A stretch of 64,000 nucleotides of DNA from Tubulanus polymorphus (Eukaryota; Nemertea; Palaeonemertea; Tubulaniformes; Tubulanidae), in assembly GCF_964204645.1 (NCBI RefSeq), contig NC_134026.1:27298650-27362649 (forward strand), in the 5' to 3' direction. Under the pieces are notes generated by a model. The model did no database searches. It saw only the letters and a program-made list of their open reading frames with translations, and had not been told where the DNA came from. This document shows positions 36,101 through 49,998 of the stretch, piece after piece (positions within the stretch are counted from its first letter, which is position 1; the number at the start of each line of letters is the position of its first letter). The position numbers were made by a program, and so were the translations under genes.

Positions 36101-39100
36101 GTTCTCGGGTATTTAGAATCTTTTATTATGTCATCCATGTTGAAATTTTTATTTTATTGATTGTTGTGTTTTTTAGTACAACGTATTTGTTGAGGAAATG
36201 CTATGTTATATAGTCCTAGATATTACCGAGTTGCTTCATAACAGTCATCAAAATGGTTAATGCAATACGTCTGTACTTTCGTTTCAGTCTCTATCCTTTG
36301 AGGGGCATAATCTTGCTGTTCCGGCAATTCACTGGCTTGGCATTCTTCCATCTGATGTAGAAAGGTAAATGGGTTTAATCTGTCTTTGTATGTGATGTCG
36401 GTGTGTTTTGTTTCCCATGTGAAAATCTGTTTTGAAAACTTTGATGTACCGTACGCATATTGTAATTTTCATTATGAGGTAATCTAATTATTTGAAAATC
36501 TTGAATCACCTGAAGTTAGAAAAGGCAATATAATTGTTCCAGTTCATTGATGATGCTCTCATTAGTGTTTTTAATTAGTGATCGAAAACTTTTGGAGAAT
36601 TTCCTTAAAATGCAGTATTTGTGACGAGGTATAATTAGAAAATGAAAGTAATTGCTGCCAGTGGCATTCATGGGATTAGTTCTTTTGATGACATAATGAC
36701 AATATATACCAATGCTCTTTAGGTTCAATTCAATTCTTCTTTGAATTCAAGTTGTCTTGACAACCATCAGGAATTAGAATGATTCATTTTATGTGTATGT
36801 CAAAAAATGGAGATTCTTAAAAAATACACATTCAGTACACTAATCTATTTTATCTGACATCTGTTGATTAGATACTATTGACAATATAATCATTGGTTCT
36901 TTAGCCTTAGTTGAGGAGATCACAGAGAAACGAGGTGTCATTTTTCTTTTACAATATTTCGTATGTTGTCAAGTTATTTTCCCGTGTGAATAACGTATAT
37001 TTGGTAGGCGGTAACTGGGACACATATGGCGCGGCGAAACCTGATAACATTTTACCACAAAAATCGATCATTCAGTTATTTGATATCCAGATCCATGATC
37101 AATTTGTGGTGAGTCTGTCTGGGGACACTTTTCGAATGATAAATTGTGACTGTAAACGCCTCTCCTGCGGAAATTCTGCTTTTTCTTTCACAGTTGCTCT
37201 TTTATCTTCATTTCCCCATTCGTTCTTTCTATTAACTACGTAAAACTACGTTGAATCAGTTCTCAATACACTGGCAGTTTCTTTCATAGGATTCTGCACT
37301 GATGTTTGAGCAATATCATTCGTCTTGCTCACACTTATCCCTGATGCCTTTTTCCTATTTTGCTTGTAAGCTTTAGTTCCAGTAGATTGATACCCTTAGA
37401 TGCATTAGTAATGTTTAGTTATTACTCTCATAAGGATTACAACCAACTTTCTCTGTTTGACCTGCACCTAGTCTCATCTAATCAGTATTGTCTACGGGAT
37501 ATAACGGCGCATTAGTATTTTCCCCTTGATAAGTAATCTTTTTTAAGTATATTGTGCGGATGAAAAGAACTGTATAGAACAAAAAAAGTTGAAGGATGAA
37601 TTCATTTCACATGAGAGGTTTATCGATTGGATTCGCGTATTTTTATTTCAGAAATGCTTCTGATGTTTTCAAGTATTATATGTCGATCTGCATGATCTAT
37701 ATTTAAGAATCAGCTTCGGGATATACGTATGTCCTTTGAAGACTTGATTAGGAATGAGCCACCGGGCAGAAAATTTACTCAGCGCTTTCCTCCTCGTTGC
37801 AAAAATCTGTTAAAAGAAATCAATTTGGTAGCTGTCCAATCCCCTGAAGAATTATGAGAATAACTGCTCAACTCAGGCGAACTTGGAGTACATACACGTT
37901 TAGCTGTATTTACATCCCTGTAAAATATTCCTCTCAAGTAGAACGCTTTAGGCAAATATTTCTTTGAAAACTTTCCGCTGCTAGTGAAATAGAACATAAT
38001 AAAACATGACCCACAGGTCGATCGTGTCTCGATCCAATCTGAGCATCGATCATTTTTTGTGCCTGCGGCATTAATTCGTAGTGTTGCTGAGTAAAATATT
38101 CAGATCTATTTTAGATTGTATCTGTTTTCTAAACCATAAGCGATTACCAGTAATACCACTGTGTAGCTGAGAATTACTTTACTTATTGACCTGCTTGTTT
38201 ACCATTCAAGAAAAGAATTTAATGGAGCGTACATACAAAAGACAGGTTCAAAACGTATTCAATCTATTCCACATTCGATCTCTTATTGAATCTTCATAAA
38301 TTTTCATCCGTTGATGAGATATAGTTTAACGAGAGAAATCCCACAATAAATTCAGCCAAAACGAGAAACTTGAATAGATGAGTATATATATATTTGCGCA
38401 ACGTTTCGGCTAGAGACTATTAGCCATCATCAGGCGTACTGAGAACAGGAGAATATTACAAGATATTTATACACGACCAAAACAATAGAAACAGAGTGAT
38501 TGAGTAAGATATTGAAATAGTTTAACACCTTTTGATATAGAACCTTCACACATCTTGATATAGATTTGTGGATGTTTAGTGTTAATCGATTCCATCTACG
38601 CATCAAATGAAATGTAGATTTTTTTAAAGTTTCAAAACGTTTCCGCGATCATATTGAAATTGTTCGCATTCATTTCCACAGGTTGCATATTTCCAAAGAG
38701 GTTGTTATACCGCTTACGAAGACTGATATAGCTAAAGCAAACGAGCTGGAAAAACGTCCATATTTTCAACAGAATAAAGTCTGGCAGGCGGAGGTATGTG
38801 TGAATAAGTATTAACATGTTGGGAGACGGCTATTTTGCTTTCTAATAATTAAGTAGTGGTTAATGTGATTTCTGGTGCATTATTCGGAGACTGATTGAGT
38901 TTGAAGCACTTTGATGTGAATGAACATGATTTGGTAGATTCCCTCGCATAGTTATGTTATCTTCGTCCAAAATAAACCCAAAAATAGTGGATAAGTTAAT
39001 GAAATTACGAGATGGCCGCGAGGAAATTTGCGTAAAAATGCTGTCAATTTGATATGTTGCTTAATTGCATCAGCGGAGGTTAGTTTATATAGAAAGTTCC

Positions 39101-40490
39101 ATAATCCATTACTGATGCTCATTTTGAGCTGGCGCTATCACCCATTAGGGTTGGGAGCAGTATGTTTCCCTTCTTGTACAGACACTGATCTGGAACAATT
39201 GACATGTACCGGTGTATCTACATCAATATGAATTCAGGCCTATTGTGTCATTCTAAATTCATAATTAAACCAATAACATCAGCTGAGTAAAGAATCAACT
39301 AAACACTATTACAATATTTCTGATTGAAATCTAGATCATACTGTGGAAAATTGTTTCGAAGGAGATGTTTTTTTAATAGAAATTAGTGTTCGGTTCTACC
39401 ATCTCATAAAGAAATCTGAGTTCAGGATTGATCTCAATTTTAACGATTGATTTGATACGATGATATTGTGTTTCCTATCTATGACACAAATGAAATTATA
39501 GATCTGTAGCCTGGTGCATCGATACTTCCTACACCAAATAATACAATTGTGACTTGATGCGATACTGTATCAATCTAGGTTTATCGTCGTGTTGGGATAT
39601 GATATAATTTAGGCTTTTGATGAAGATCATTTCTGGATTGTACAAGCCCTTTATGGTCGTGGCAGCATACTGATTTTCATCTCGTCCAGATTACAAAATG
39701 AGATTATGATGCAATATTTGTTACTTTATGAGATTTTTTATTAGCCTCTGCAGCATACGTGGGGTATTTGCTGTGTGATCGAAAACTGTGATCAAGAAGT
39801 GTCACTGAGGTTCTGTAAACGATAGAAGAAGACCAGTATAGCAGCTAGCTGTATTGAGTGTATCTTGTATAGAAACTGCTGATCGAAATGAGTTAGTTAA
39901 TCTCAGAGCATTTATCTTGCTCCTGCTGTGGAGTTTTAGTGGTCATATTATCCTTATCTTTGTACGTATTATGTGTGTGGCCATAGATATATTTCCCCAT
40001 TGCTCCCAGGCTAGGTTTATTACTCTTTCTGGCATCTTCTCGGCTGTGATTTAATTTGTTCATAGTATGAGTAAAGAGAGTATAATCTGGACACCATACC
40101 CTACACCATACAGTACTATATTGTTCTCTCTTTTCTGATCTTTTTGTATTCTCCTACATTACATGTTTGCCACAAGACATGTTATTATCATTGTCAGATT
40201 AATCTAAACTTGTGCATTAATGCACAGACTAAAATGAAACCATTTTTCATTGATAAGAAAGCAAACATTACATAAATATTTAGCGGCTATAGTTTTAAAG
40301 GGAGTTTTATTCATAATGATTCATTGTATTGTAGTAAGGATTACAATTAATGATTATCTTCTATTTCCAGCTGACCAAAATGATTCACTGGGGGCACAAA
40401 GCTGAAATTCAGAGTTTATCTTCAATCTCCATGGATTTTCTGAGTGAGGTCTATTTGCCCAATAAACTACGGTATGCTGGATGGATTTAG
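33193..40490 (+). CDS. SPO11: SPO11 meiotic DNA double-strand-break transesterase (first exon not found)
   Basis: Twelve exons in phase, about 355 residues: 33193-33315, 33468-33556, 33641-33707, 33816-33924, 34040-34126, 34220-34256, 34448-34557, 35867-35966, 36071-36108, 36288-36364, 38682-38793, 40371-40490. SPO11 is the topoisomerase VI A-like protein that cuts DNA in meiosis through a tyrosine-DNA link. The WHD segment has RDIFYQD with the catalytic Tyr; VVDDIIDNISCMLKVPR follows. The Toprim domain shows the conserved Glu in LIIEKDATFQ and the metal-binding DxD in FALVDADPHG. The C-terminus VYLPNKLRYAGWI matches the family's usual end. Upstream it begins within the segment before SLLYDSRSTWDNI; about 40 N-terminal residues and the start codon are missing. 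Long introns separate exons 7-8 and 10-12, and one contains a foldback-element copy. All catalytic residues visible are intact, so it looks functional. Confidence 0.94.
38327..38439. mobile_element. Partial copy of the AACGAGAGAAATC foldback element
   Basis: Shares with 61590-61740 the end TTAACGAGAGAAATCCCACAATAAA, the inner CAGCCAAAACGAGAAA, a short TA run, and the block CAACGTTTCGGCTAGAGACT followed by ATTAGCCATCATCAG. The right inverted end is missing here. It lies in a SPO11 intron. Confidence 0.8.
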
Positions 40491-43400
40491 CCATCTCTGC
40501 GTAGAATAAATTGCCTGATCTGCCGTCACTGATAAGCTAATTTAGCTATTAGTACTGACGAAATCTTGATCCAAATTGGGAAATAGTGTAAAGATAGCTG
40601 GACACTATACAGTGAAAATGTTAATTTGTCCATTTACATGCTGGGAATTGTATTAAACGGATGATGGTTTATATTAGATTGACTATTTGATCATTTGTGT
40701 TTGAGTATATAGAGGTTGATCTCGTGTCATTGCAATCAGAAATTCAATGTTTTATTTGGCACCAGCAAATAGACTGTTTGTGAACGTTTTAAAATTTTTC
40801 GACTGTTTCATTCGTTTTTTAATAAACTTCAACTATATCGTACTTACATGTTTATATAATTGTACTTAGTTAATTCATTGAAAATTTTTGATGTTTTTGT
40901 AGAGTCTATTTTTATATTGATTATCATTGTAACGCGTTGTAATCGCATTTTGATAATTGCCACCATGTGGTATTAATGCGGCCTGTACGATCGATTGATG
41001 ATGCTTTGATGAATGTGTTTCAAGGTTCACTTCTCCAACATCGAACGCTCTCCGGTCGAGAGAAATTTTACATTCAAGTGCCTGATTGAACGATCCGGAC
41101 TTTGAAGAGATAAAATTGGCATGAGCAAGACGCAAATGACGCATGAGATCAACTAGACGTCTTTCTTACATCGGGATTAGCACTAGTAAATTTACATTTC
41201 ACTGATCACTGATGGCTTACATTTAGTGTGGACCAAATCTCCGGAGATCATGACAAAACTCTTGAGTAGATGATCCCTCTAATTGGCCCAAATTGATAGT
41301 TGATAGTTTGCAAATCTCAACTGACTTAGCGAGAGACTTAAAACAATCTATTCCTGAGTAACCGGTTCCAGATTATCTAGTTCTGGAAAACTGAATCCTT
41401 GAATTTTCATGCTCGCAAACCCTTGTATTTGTGGTGGATTATTTTACTGGCAATCCATTTACTATAAGCCGCTGCATCAATCCTCCATCACGGTGGATAC
41501 TGAAAGCCCTTCTGCGAATCGTCATCGTTTTCGATTCGATGGGTTGAAATGTTCTAAAACGGATATCACTTGAGTAGGACGATGACACAAGTGGATGAGA
41601 ACGAAAGCCTTGCTGGCAGGATGAAATATCCAACCCATATTGTGAAGCGATACGTGAACTCGTTGGTTCTATTTTGAGAAAACTTCAAATTATGGCATTT
41701 TATCGATAAACTCATTTTTTACATCCACACATTCGACGTTCTCAATCAATAACATAAATCATTAAAATTTTATACACAGTTTGCTTAACATCTTAAATAG
41801 CAATAGAACATTATGAAAGAGTGGTGTTAACCATCTAATGTCAGATATCTTCAAAACCTGCTGAATCGATAACATTTATTTATGTGCAATAAGGTTTAAA
41901 AAAGAATTAAGAGGATAACAACAACCAGATATTTGTTCGTACAACTGGAAATAACATTACCAGAAACAAATGCTTTGAGATGCTGTTAATCTCCTTAATT
42001 CCTTTCATAAAGATAACATATGCTTTTATGATCTACTGCCAGAGGTTCAAAACAGCCACCCACCACCATTCGGCTCAACGGAGAAGATAACTGTTCACTT
42101 TCTCCAGGGGTAACTGAAGTGAAAGGAATTTAGAGCAAAACAGATTCTCTCTGTATATTGTTAAATCCATTTTAACGAATATGAATCCATACTATACATA
42201 TGTACATTGGAAATTGATAATGTGTGGAATGACAGAAGTGGTCTACGACACACTTGTACCACAAACCATCATTTGTAAACTGGTATTCGACATCAAACAA
42301 TAAAATCTACCTGCGCTGAGAATTGAAATGTACAGTATATATATAGATACACAGTATGAGAATATATATATACGGTAGCAAAGCCAAAAGAAGCATTAAC
42401 ATGAGATAAGACGTCATTTGTGCAAATTGTGAAATAGATTTTGAGGGTTAAAGTGATGAATGATATCAGTTATCTTCAGGCAATATTTGATAAATTCCTT
42501 TTCCTGAAGGGAATAATTCGTTAATATGTCGCGGTGTTATGATGTTTTTAAAACGCTGCATATACAAAGTTTTTAAAACGCTACCGTTCAGTTCAGTATG
42601 ATTGATTACATTTCTGTAATTATTGTTTATTCATGAGATCGGAATTTCTCGATCAATTTAAAAATGAAATGAACTGTTGTTCATAAATCAGGTATATTAG
42701 CGAGTATAGCTGGGAAGGAGACATGCTTGTAGTTATCAATTCTATTGTCAGAGAGCAGAGATGAATATTGTGCGCATGATGGATTATAGTATGTTAAGTA
42801 TCAGATATTGAGTACCGATGTCCCAAGTGGTTCGTGTTTGTGCCACCTCTTCACAGGATAGAAATTGGGTTTAACAATATAGTGGCTAGTCGTGTATCAT
42901 CAGTCCCGTGGTCTGATTGCGTTGTATCTCTAGAGGAAATATATCACTTAGATATTTCAGTTTGATAGCGCATCTACTGATGGACGATCCATCACTGTAT
43001 CAGTTCGGTGGGAATATCACGGTTTTCGCCTTGTTAATTACATGGACAAACTAATGAATAGTCGTGCCTGACTCGCATAGAAGTTTGACTTAATTTGATT
43101 GCACTCGTGCAAACCCTTGAATGAAATATCCATTATGATAATTCAAATGAAATTACCCACGATGACATGGTGGACAACTGCATAGATTATCTTCGCTTCC
43201 TTCCAGAGAGATGGAACTGCAATGGAAGGGTAGAAGTATATACGCAACGACTAATTAACATTCTTGCAAACCAATAAACTCTGACCGAAAATGTTTTTGT
43301 CACTTATTCTTTCTAAACACATGAATGAAAATCAATTGTGATTATCTTGTTTTCTCGTCAGTGTATCTTCGATGAGAGTCATCGCAGATGTTTGGTCGGT

Positions 43401-46400
43401 CTCCCTCTCTCTCTCGTTCGTTCGTGCGTGTCTGTTCATCATTTTCCGTATCGAGATCAACAGACCCTTTAATCATCTAAACAGCGCAATAAAACTATTT
43501 CTTGCTAGATTCACCTGAGATCAGACAACGAGCAGCGTCAGACAATAACACAAATATCGACACGACAACGTTCCGTACATATACGTATATTATAGTTCTT
43601 TAGCAGAAATATGCGACGATCTTTTTATTAGCTCTTTCAGCTGCGTTCTCTATAGTCAATTATCTGATCAAATTCCTTTTAACTAAGTTAACGTGTAACA
43701 CCTGTTCCTTACACTTGTTTACATCTTTACAGTTTGTAATCCACCGATATACCAGACACCCATACTCAGGTAAACACTATTTGACGTAAGGCGCTTAGAC
43801 GTGAAATAAAAAAAAAATACTTATGGCGCAACGTTCAAAATAAAGACTAAAAAAATGATTGAAGCATTAAATGGACCCGAATAAACTTTGGATATGATAT
43901 CACACGGATAAGATTCTAATCATCTCATTTGTGATTGTTCATCGTATAACAAGTGAAAAATTGTTCCAAGATTAAATTCGCTTGGATGATAAATATACGT
44001 CACATGAGACCGTCACTAAGCGACGAACGATGAATTCTTTCGCTTATCTTGCGTGGATTTTTTTAATCAAATGCTCATCATTACATGTTATTACGAATTA
44101 TTAATGATGAGTGAATTGGAGAAGGATGAATATAAGTTAGTACTCTCGATACGGGGTGTGGAACATGATCCTGAAACCTTGTACAGATATATTGCTGTGT
44201 GCTAATCAGTTTCTGTGCTTCTCGTCAGACTTTTCATTTTTTCATTAATATTTTGTCATGGCTAGGCCGTATATACATGTATAGTGATATTTTCTTTCAT
44301 GGATCAATTTTCTCATCCGGGATGACCTGTTCCTTGTATCTTTATATCGATGACACAAAAATAGATCGTTAGTTAGTTATCATGGATGGTATTGAAGCCG
44401 ATAACCCCCACAAAAAAACATTTAGGTTTTATAACCCACAACTGCAGTTTTCAAACTCATCATGGCCATTATCGGATTGCAAAAATACATTCCACTGATG
44501 AACTTTGCCCATTGATGCATTTCAGGCATTTTACAGTTGCTTCCATATCCGATTTCGATGAAAGCATTTTCATGTTGCAAGTGGATATCACAGTGAAGAC
44601 TGCGAAACATCTTACCCTGGGAATAATTCAATTATTCACCTGATTAATTTCATATCCAGATTTCTGCTTCAGTTTTATCCGACGTCTTTATAACCTCTGT
44701 TAATTCCGAACACATGGGGTTTTTTGCTTTAAGTTTATTTCATTGTATGTATATTTGTGATGTGATCAGCCTCCCGAAACATACACTCTATATCTAATCA
44801 TCTATGAAGCCCTGTTTTGTCACCAAACTTGGAATTATATTAATTTGCGTTCCATCATTGCGAGAAGAGAAAATGCAACAATTGGATAATCAACTTCAGT
44901 AGGTCTTCACAGTTGTATACTGGTGTATACAAAATTTCATTTTCCTCAATCCCTAATAAATCGAATTTAAATCGTTGGCTACCAAATGCAATTTGATTTA
45001 ACAGATTATGTAGGGTTCCTGTCAAATATAATTGACAGACACACAGAATGGGACTAATGCAATATCCTAATTCAGTCGATTCGTCGAATACTTTACCAAT
45101 GCAATTATTTTGGCTTCATTTCATCCAAACTGACAAGTTGCAATGGTACCGGTTTGTGGTGTATTTACAAATAAAAACGTATCCTTCATCTCAACCAACT
45201 GCAGAAACGCTAGAAAACGCACGCATGGCAGAAAAGCATTATTCTTAGAAATCCTAGCTTGTTCTTTTAGCAGTATGAAATTCAATATACTACTCATCCA
45301 GCATTTTGCCATTAGCTATGATGTACTACACCACACACAGATCCAGATATGGTAGAGAAATTGATAATCATTTTGTGATTGAAAACGTTCATTATTATTG
45401 AGTTAGTCCTCAAATCTGCAATGGATATTGACAGAAAACATAATCAGCCATTCATTTTAATCAAGTATTGTGGAGCTAAACAAATGATCTAGTTGTCAAA
45501 CAGTCAGGCAAGCAATTATGCTTTTGGCAGGCTACAAGGATATAAATTGCACTGGTGAATGGTAACATATTCTCTCAACCATGGCATAATTTCCTCTGTC
45601 TTGATGGATGGACGTGTAATGAAAGCAGGCACACACCAAAGCTTGATCACAGTTGATGTTTATGATGCATTTATTGCATCAACTAATAGTTCATATTTAG
45701 AGTTATCATATATTCTGGTTGAGTTTCGAAATGATGCTGGCTAAGTCTCAGCTTTCTTTGATATCAAAATACGATAAGTAACGCTTCAATTTCGCTCTGA
45801 ACTTTCGTTGATAAAATCCACTGCGATAATGATTCATATCAGATATATAGCCTCCGTATCGTATTGATATGAGTAGGAATGTTATCATGTAATTTCTTTT
45901 TCGGCCATTTTTATTTCTTCGCTACTCGACATCATGGTGTAGTACCGAAGTGTTGAATTGCTCGAACGCTAGAATTCTTGTTCTCTCATTTCCTACAAAA
46001 ATTAGCTTTATATAAAAATCAATTGTAGCAATGCAGTCACGACAGGTTCCTGGATGTGTTTTGTTTGATGCAGTGCCAGTCAACACGGCAGAAATGTGAT
46101 CTCATATTTGCTGTTTGACACGTTTCTTCGGTTTCTTTCATCGAAACCTCTGGCAAATAAATCTGAGTTTTCAATACAGAGCGTGTATTGAGAATCCGAG
46201 AAGAACGGCGCCAATGACATCTGCGAGTAGATTTAACACACATTCGTTAGGAATGGTTATGGTGTGATCTGATTTTATTCTCCATAATTTGATTGATACT
46301 ATAGATGTATGGAATAACGTTAATAAAATATGAAAGCCAGCTTCTTCGCATAATTAATAAAGAAAGGAGTAAAAAATGAGTTTCATCGAATACAAGCCGA

Positions 46401-47014
46401 CAACATTTATCTAATCATCAAAACAAGACTAGGCCTATTGGTAAAATCGCATAGCATAAATTGGAAATTCTTCATACAATCAAATATCATTGGCAATTTC
46501 TGCACTTACGTTTCAAGATAAGAAAGCTTTTAAGCTGTTCAAAATGATGAAACTATATGTTTTTCTGAATGCCAATATGTGATTTGTAATACAGTATTAC
46601 TGTTTCCTGTTTTCGGTTCCAACTTTTAGATTTTTGATGAATGACAGGATGTGATTGTGACTACGATTTTTATCGAAACCTGCTTAATGTCTTGTGGTAA
46701 AGGATTATAAAAGCTACTTAAAAGTTTTATTTGCATATTTTGCAGATAATACATCCAATATCGTGGTTGTACTTAAGCAGTCCCGCGATGAAATTGACCA
46801 AGAATCTTATATTATTTTGAACGCTTCAGTGAATGCATTCAAGGTGCATTCAAAATGTTCGGACGATGGCTTGACGTACATGACCTGAACTATAATAATC
46901 ATGTGAACTACTTTTTCTCCGTTGATGGTCAATCAAATTGCAACGATTATGAGATTGTTGAAACAATTTTTACCAATATAGAATACACGTCACGGAGCAC
47001 TTCGTCGGCGCAAT
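40491..47014. other. 6.5-kb intergenic stretch between SPO11 and the P450
   Basis: The convergent 3' ends of SPO11 (plus) and the P450 (minus) flank it. I found no exon with family support. Open frames at 40875-41144, 41439-41633, 44386-44643, 45048-45355, 46037-46243 and 46694-46888 are short and unrecognised. Sequence is AT-rich with no obvious tandem repeat apart from a TCTC run near 43405. Confidence 0.5.
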
Positions 47015-49998
47015 TCAGTAATCAAGCAGTTCTGGTACTTCCTTTGAGTCATGTCTCTTCTCAACCTTCAGTTTTATGGGTAATGTGGGTTGATTCAATT
47101 GGTTTTTGATCAGCGGAATCTGTTGTATGTATATCATTATATCACAGTGACTCATTTAATCAAACTTCACAGTAATAAACATGTATATGTAAACATCACC
47201 TGTGTTTCCACACATGGGGTAAATCTGAAGTGCTGAAGTATGCTCGCAATTGCAGTTTTGATTTTGACGAGGGCAAGCCTTTTAGCGATGCAGTTCCTTG
47301 GTCCCATACCGAAAGGCATGTAACTACTAGGGTGTCGTCCTCTGCTATTCTCAGCTGAAAATCTGAAAATGCCAGAAGCAAACCGTATTACATGTATTCC
47401 AAAAAACTCCATCTAATTATTAAATATTATTACTTGTATGCACACCTCTCCGGGTTGAATTTCTCTGGCTCTGGCCATATATCCGGGTCCATGTGTATTG
47501 CAAGAACGGGAACTAGAATATCCCAACCTTTCTGAATCACAAAATCTCCGACCGCGGTAGTTTCATTGCACAGACGTTCATGCCTACAAAAATCCGAATC
47601 CATATATTTTGAAGGTGGTATATTTACAAAAGATCGAGTGGTAGGTAATCGCATGATTTTTAGAGCTCTCCTTCGAACTTCACCTGAATATCACAGCATG
47701 TAACCTTCCACATTCATTCACTACCATATCCATATATTTCAATTCATTTATATTATCGTAGGAGACTTTATGCTGTGACATAAAACAATGTTCTTATAGA
47801 TAAAAGCTACTAAATGACAAAACTGTTGCCAATGATCTAGGATGATTGCAGATTTACCAACCAATCATGTATGACAAGGCTTTTGGCAAGTGCTGTACTT
47901 ACATCCCCAACGGTACCATCAATTTCCTTTATGAGTTTTTCTTGGACATCAGGATGAACTGCCAGACAGTAGGCTACGTAAGTCATTGTATTCGATATGT
48001 TTTCAAAGCCGAAGATGAAAAGGAATGCTTGGACGAGTATCTCTTCTAGGAGCAGACCTATCATGATTGTTCCATTCTATATCATTACCGGCTTCAGACT
48101 GATATAACCAACCGATTCATATTTTGCGTACCTTTTTTCGACCATTTAAAACCTCGCGTTTCTCTGTCAGTTTCTGAGTCATCGATTTTGGCTCGCACCA
48201 TCAACTGCAAGAAATCTTCATTGATCTGAAATAACAAACATAACCTTGCTTAAGATTCGTTTTCTCCAAAGCTGACGTATATTCAAAAGATTGAATCGTT
48301 AAAAACAAACGTATCATTCCTCGTCATAATTGATCAATCCTTCCCTTGCTTCTATTGCGTCACGAACTAAATCCATGAAGTAATCCACAGATTCCTTTGG
48401 TGCGGTGCGATATCCAAAATGTTTTAATAAAGAAAGCAGACCTGGAAAAACAACTATTTGTATTTGGTTGATTGAGTCACTTATACGAGCGGGGAGAATA
48501 TATTACTTTCCTGTCTTAGTTTTGATTCAAGGCTCACCTAAAAGATACATCCATCTCGGTTTTTGTTGCATAGTTTTAAACAATTGTTTAGCGTGCATGA
48601 ATATCGATTCATTAGCATTCTTCAATGAGTTGATTTGCAAGCCAAACATCGTACTGAAGATTGTGTCCAAGGAAAAACGTGCGAACAACCTGGGAATTAA
48701 AAGAATTTATTCAACCTAATGGTCCCGCATATAGCTACGTAACTAATCATTGATGATTGTGTTCACGTACTCATTCATATCTACCGGTTGATCTTTCTTG
48801 GCACGTTCTCCTAGGATTTCCAAAAGATTTTTTATACTTGGTTCCATTAAACTATTCATCTGTAGTAATAATGACAAAAAGGCTGCATTCCACGCGACAA
48901 AATAAGTATAAGTATATAAATGTATTTGGTTATAATCAGGCCTACCTTTCTTAATTTTCCAGTACTAAATGTGGGCGTCAAAAGAGATCGGACATGTTTC
49001 CAATGATCACCCGACAACTTAGACAATACGTTATCAATACCAAAAATACTGCTATCATCAAGTCGCAAGTTGTTCTAAAGATAATTGTCACGAGGCTTAT
49101 ACGTAACCGCTGAGGGATAATGACTGAAACCTTGAATCTAAATAGTACTTATATACCTCATTCTTATTGATAAATGAAGACGACTTCTTCGTCATTATCA
49201 TCCGTATCATATCTAAATCACACACCGTTAAAACATACCGTCCACATAAATACGACCTGCATTAAATATTTAATGTATTTATTTAAAGTATTAATTTTTG
49301 TAACTAAGAACAACCTTGCATCTTAACGTCACTTATATACATAAATGCGTACGTACCCAAACACCTTTTTCTTCTTATATAGGTTGTATAACCTCGTGTC
49401 ATAATTATAAATCCCCTGAAATAAAGAACTACTTCTATCTACTATGATAAATACATGATTTACTTTCTCCGTTTATCTAAAACTGACCTCGATAATAAGT
49501 TGATGCCCAGTTCCAATAAAAGGTAAACCCATTGGTGACGCTATACTATGTTGGGCAAAGTAGCGTTGTGGAACAATAACATATCTAATAAAGAAAATGT
49601 CGCATACAAAAAATCTTTAAATCTCAATGTTCGGTGAAATGGTGATACGCAGTGGGAAATCCCTCTGGCGCGTAATCTCAAACTCAAGCGGTTAATGATC
49701 TGTCGTCAGGAAAGTTATGCAAAAAATTGAATCCAGGCCCAAATTGCAAATAACTCTGAAAAAATGGGAAATATAGCTTTAACAGATACTATTTCAAAAT
49801 GAATTGAATTCGTGATCATTCGCGAACAATGAGAACATTGAGGGACCGCCACAATATGGCGGATAGAAACTAGAAACTTCTTAATAAAGAAAGCTAAACC
49901 GCTTTAAATGAATGGATTGTATATGATACCTACTTGTTTAACAGATACACCAATCCTATAAGGATTCCTAATAATGTTAAAAACAGTTCGGCATACAT
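47015..49998 (-). CDS. Cytochrome P450, CYP3/CYP5-like (clan 3)
   Basis: Fourteen exons in coding order: 49998-49934, 49584-49488, 49415-49357, 49256-49157, 49074-48946, 48859-48771, 48689-48538, 48441-48320, 48225-48132, 48057-47903, 47772-47684, 47583-47446, 47362-47200, 47119-47015; about 518 residues, the normal P450 length. An N-terminal membrane anchor (LFLTLLGILIGLVYLLN) places it in the ER. Motifs: C-helix WKHVRSLLTPTFSTGKLRK, FLQLM, I-helix FLFIFGFENISNT, K-helix ECGR (ExxR), ERLCNE, PEKFNPER, heme loop PFGMGPRNCIAKRLAL with the ligand Cys, and VETQIPL near the end, all typical of CYP3A/thromboxane synthase. Unusual: the I-helix acid-Thr pair is Glu-Asn, and the exon 48441-48320 is followed by GAATGA instead of a GT donor although phase and alignment join there. 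Substrate unknown. The gene is otherwise intact. Confidence 0.92.

Noticed and set aside
46037-46243. Minus frame considered as the last P450 exon
   Set aside because: The true last exon is 47119-47015 (IPLIKN...LKVEKRHD), which matches the family end and phase.
47640-47690. Alternative K-helix reading EVRR in the P450
   Set aside because: It needs a non-consensus donor and breaks phase. The frame NECGRLHAVIFR at 47772-47684 fits the family, has canonical borders and closes phase on both sides.
47837-47902. Continuation of the P450 I-helix frame (VSTALAKSL...)
   Set aside because: It is intron read-through after a GTAAGT donor at 47902.
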